Source: Clostridiales bacterium UBA1390
GTDB taxonomy: Bacteria; Bacillota; Clostridia; Lachnospirales; Bianqueaceae
Direction of reading: 5' to 3'
DNA: 27,029 nt
Assembly: GCA_002305315.1 (NCBI GenBank)
Contig: DBQQ01000058.1
Span: forward strand, 1-27,029
Of this stretch, positions 25,831-27,029 are shown piece by piece. Position 1 is the first letter of the stretch, and each line of letters starts with the position of its first letter. Both the position numbers and the translations under genes were made by a program. The notes beneath the pieces are model-generated. The model was not told the origin of the DNA, did no database searches, and saw only the letters and a program-made list of their open reading frames with translations.

Positions 25831-27000
25831 ATGCCATACGATTTTGACACGCCTATTGAGCGGAGAAATACCCATTCCATGAAATGGGCGGTCGAAGAAC
25901 GCGAGCTGCCCATGTGGGTAGCAGACATGGATTTTGCGGCAGCGCCTGCGATTCGAAAGGCCATTGAAGAGCGGGCCGCGCATGGTGTTTTTGGGTATGC
26001 GGATTTGCCGCAGGAATGGTATCAGGCTTACCAGGGATGGTGGATAAGACGTCATCATTGGAAGATGGAGGAGGATTGGCTCATTTTCTGTACAGGTGTT
26101 GTACCCGCGATTTCCAGTATTGTGCGTAAACTGACGACGCCGGCGGAGAAGGTTCTGATCCAGACGCCCGTTTATAATATCTTCTTTAATTCCATCATAA
26201 ATAACGGACGGCAGGTACTGGAGAGTCCGCTGGTCTATCAAGATGGAAGCTATCATATCGATTTTACCGATTTAGAAGAGAAACTTGCAGATCCGCAAAC
26301 GACATTGATGATCCTATGCAATCCTCATAATCCTATCGGAAAGATCTGGGATGCCGAGACGCTACGGCGGATCGGCGAGCTTTGCTATCAGCATCATGTG
26401 GTGGTGGTTTCGGACGAAATCCATTGTGATCTGACGGATCCGGGATGTGAGTATGTGCCTTTTGCATCCGTATCCGAACACTGTCGCGAGAACAGCGTGA
26501 TCTGTCTGGCGCCCACGAAGGCCTTCAATCTGGCAGGCATTCAGACTGCAGCAGTGGCTGTGGCGAATCCCTGGCTTCGCCATAAGGTGTGGCGGGGGCT
26601 CAACACGGATGAGGTGGCGGAAGGCAATGTGTTCGCGGTAGAAGCGCCAATCGCTGCCTTTAATGAGGGAGAGGAATGGCTGGATCAACTGCGTGCCTAT
26701 ATTTTGGAGAACAAGCAGTGCGTTCTCGATTATGTGCGTAAGGAGCTGCCGAAGATCCATGTCATTGCTTCACAGGCCACGTATCTATTATGGTTGGATT
26801 GCAGCGCCTATGGAGACCATGCAAAAGAGATTGCATCATTCATTCGTAAGGAGACGGGCCTGTACCTGTCTGCTGGAGAGCAGTATGGGGGCAATGGAGA
26901 TCATTTTCTGCGTATGAATTTGGCGTGTCCCAGATCCAGAGTGCAGGACGGCCTGGAGCGATTGAAAAAGGGTTTGGATGCATATTCGAAAAAACAATGA
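25831..27000 (+). CDS. patB: MalY/PatB-family PLP-dependent C-S lyase (cystathionine beta-lyase-like)
   Basis: A 389-residue fold type I aminotransferase-like enzyme. It begins PYDFDTPIERRNTHSMKW, the signature of the family, followed by MWVADMDF, ILCNPHNPIGK, the cofactor Asp D195 in VSDEIHCDL and the PLP Lys K230 in APTKAFNLAG. Relatives split cystathionine to homocysteine, pyruvate and ammonia, or release thiols from cysteine conjugates, and some moonlight as regulators (MalY). AAAGGAGG lies before the ATG. It is the last gene of the patatin-DUF3737-patB operon. Confidence 0.93.
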   Translation: MPYDFDTPIERRNTHSMKWAVEERELPMWVADMDFAAAPAIRKAIEERAAHGVFGYADLPQEWYQAYQGWWIRRHHWKMEEDWLIFCTGVVPAISSIVRKLTTPAEKVLIQTPVYNIFFNSIINNGRQVLESPLVYQDGSYHIDFTDLEEKLADPQTTLMILCNPHNPIGKIWDAETLRRIGELCYQHHVVVVSDEIHCDLTDPGCEYVPFASVSEHCRENSVICLAPTKAFNLAGIQTAAVAVANPWLRHKVWRGLNTDEVAEGNVFAVEAPIAAFNEGEEWLDQLRAYILENKQCVLDYVRKELPKIHVIASQATYLLWLDCSAYGDHAKEIASFIRKETGLYLSAGEQYGGNGDHFLRMNLACPRSRVQDGLERLKKGLDAYSKKQ

Positions 27001-27020
27001 CTCGCAAAAAGGGGTCGTTG
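26995..27020 (+). terminator. Hairpin at the end of patB, perhaps the start of a terminator
   Basis: CAATGAC (26995-27001) pairs with GTCGTTG (27014-27020), one G-U, 12-nt loop, spanning the patB stop codon. The window ends before any T-run could be seen. Confidence 0.35.
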
Positions 27021-27029
27021 CAGAATAGA

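Overview
This window looks like chromosomal DNA of an anaerobic low-to-mid-GC Firmicute, probably a member of Clostridia such as the Lachnospiraceae. The evidence is strong AGGAGG-type ribosome binding sites, several near-consensus TTGACA-N17-TATAAT promoters, a gap-pgk-tpiA-gpmI-eno run, an Asd of the ~360-residue type common in Clostridia, and oxygen-independent redox genes (an FAD dehydrogenase with a BFD-like iron-sulfur domain, plus a DUF1667 protein). This taxonomic call is inference from gene content. There is no rRNA, tRNA, IS element or CRISPR array. All real genes except the first (a PHP-family phosphatase) are on the + strand.

Layout. 1-352: no gene, but four ~51-bp imperfect palindromes ending in TTATACGC/GCGTATAA, spaced about 72 bp apart. 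353-1825: divergent PHP phosphatase and HD-domain gene. 1964-7989: glycolytic operon gap, pgk, tpiA, gpmI, eno, with stem-loops between several genes; the one before eno pairs its Shine-Dalgarno. 8091-11195: cysS and pepF. 11292-12865: asd and a cyclophilin. 12932-14970: a pentapeptide-repeat protein and rarA. 15033-17347: an 83-residue FakA/DAK C-terminal-like protein, then tkt. 17451-22267: a compact five-gene unit of TIM-barrel sugar isomerase/epimerase-like protein, GlpA-like FAD dehydrogenase with a C-terminal [2Fe-2S] domain, pyridine-nucleotide/FAD oxidoreductase, DUF1667 protein and HAD-IIA phosphatase. 22383-23918: a promoter, a structured leader resembling the yybP-ykoY (Mn2+) riboswitch, an OadB-like membrane protein and a 54-residue OadG-like peptide. 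24065-27000: patatin-like lipase, DUF3737 protein, and a MalY/PatB C-S lyase.

How the genes work together. The left half supplies the lower half of glycolysis from glyceraldehyde-3-phosphate to phosphoenolpyruvate, with transketolase (pentose phosphate link) further on, and is mixed with housekeeping functions (Cys-tRNA charging, peptide degradation, aspartate-family amino acid synthesis, protein folding, replication-fork rescue). The 17451-22267 unit looks like a complete small pathway that isomerises, oxidises and dephosphorylates a phosphorylated polyol or hydroxy acid, passing electrons through iron-sulfur proteins; its substrate cannot be read from the sequence.

The most novel-looking elements are the metal-riboswitch-like leader in front of an OadB/OadG pair that has no decarboxylase alpha subunit nearby, the five-gene redox unit, and the palindrome cluster at the left edge.
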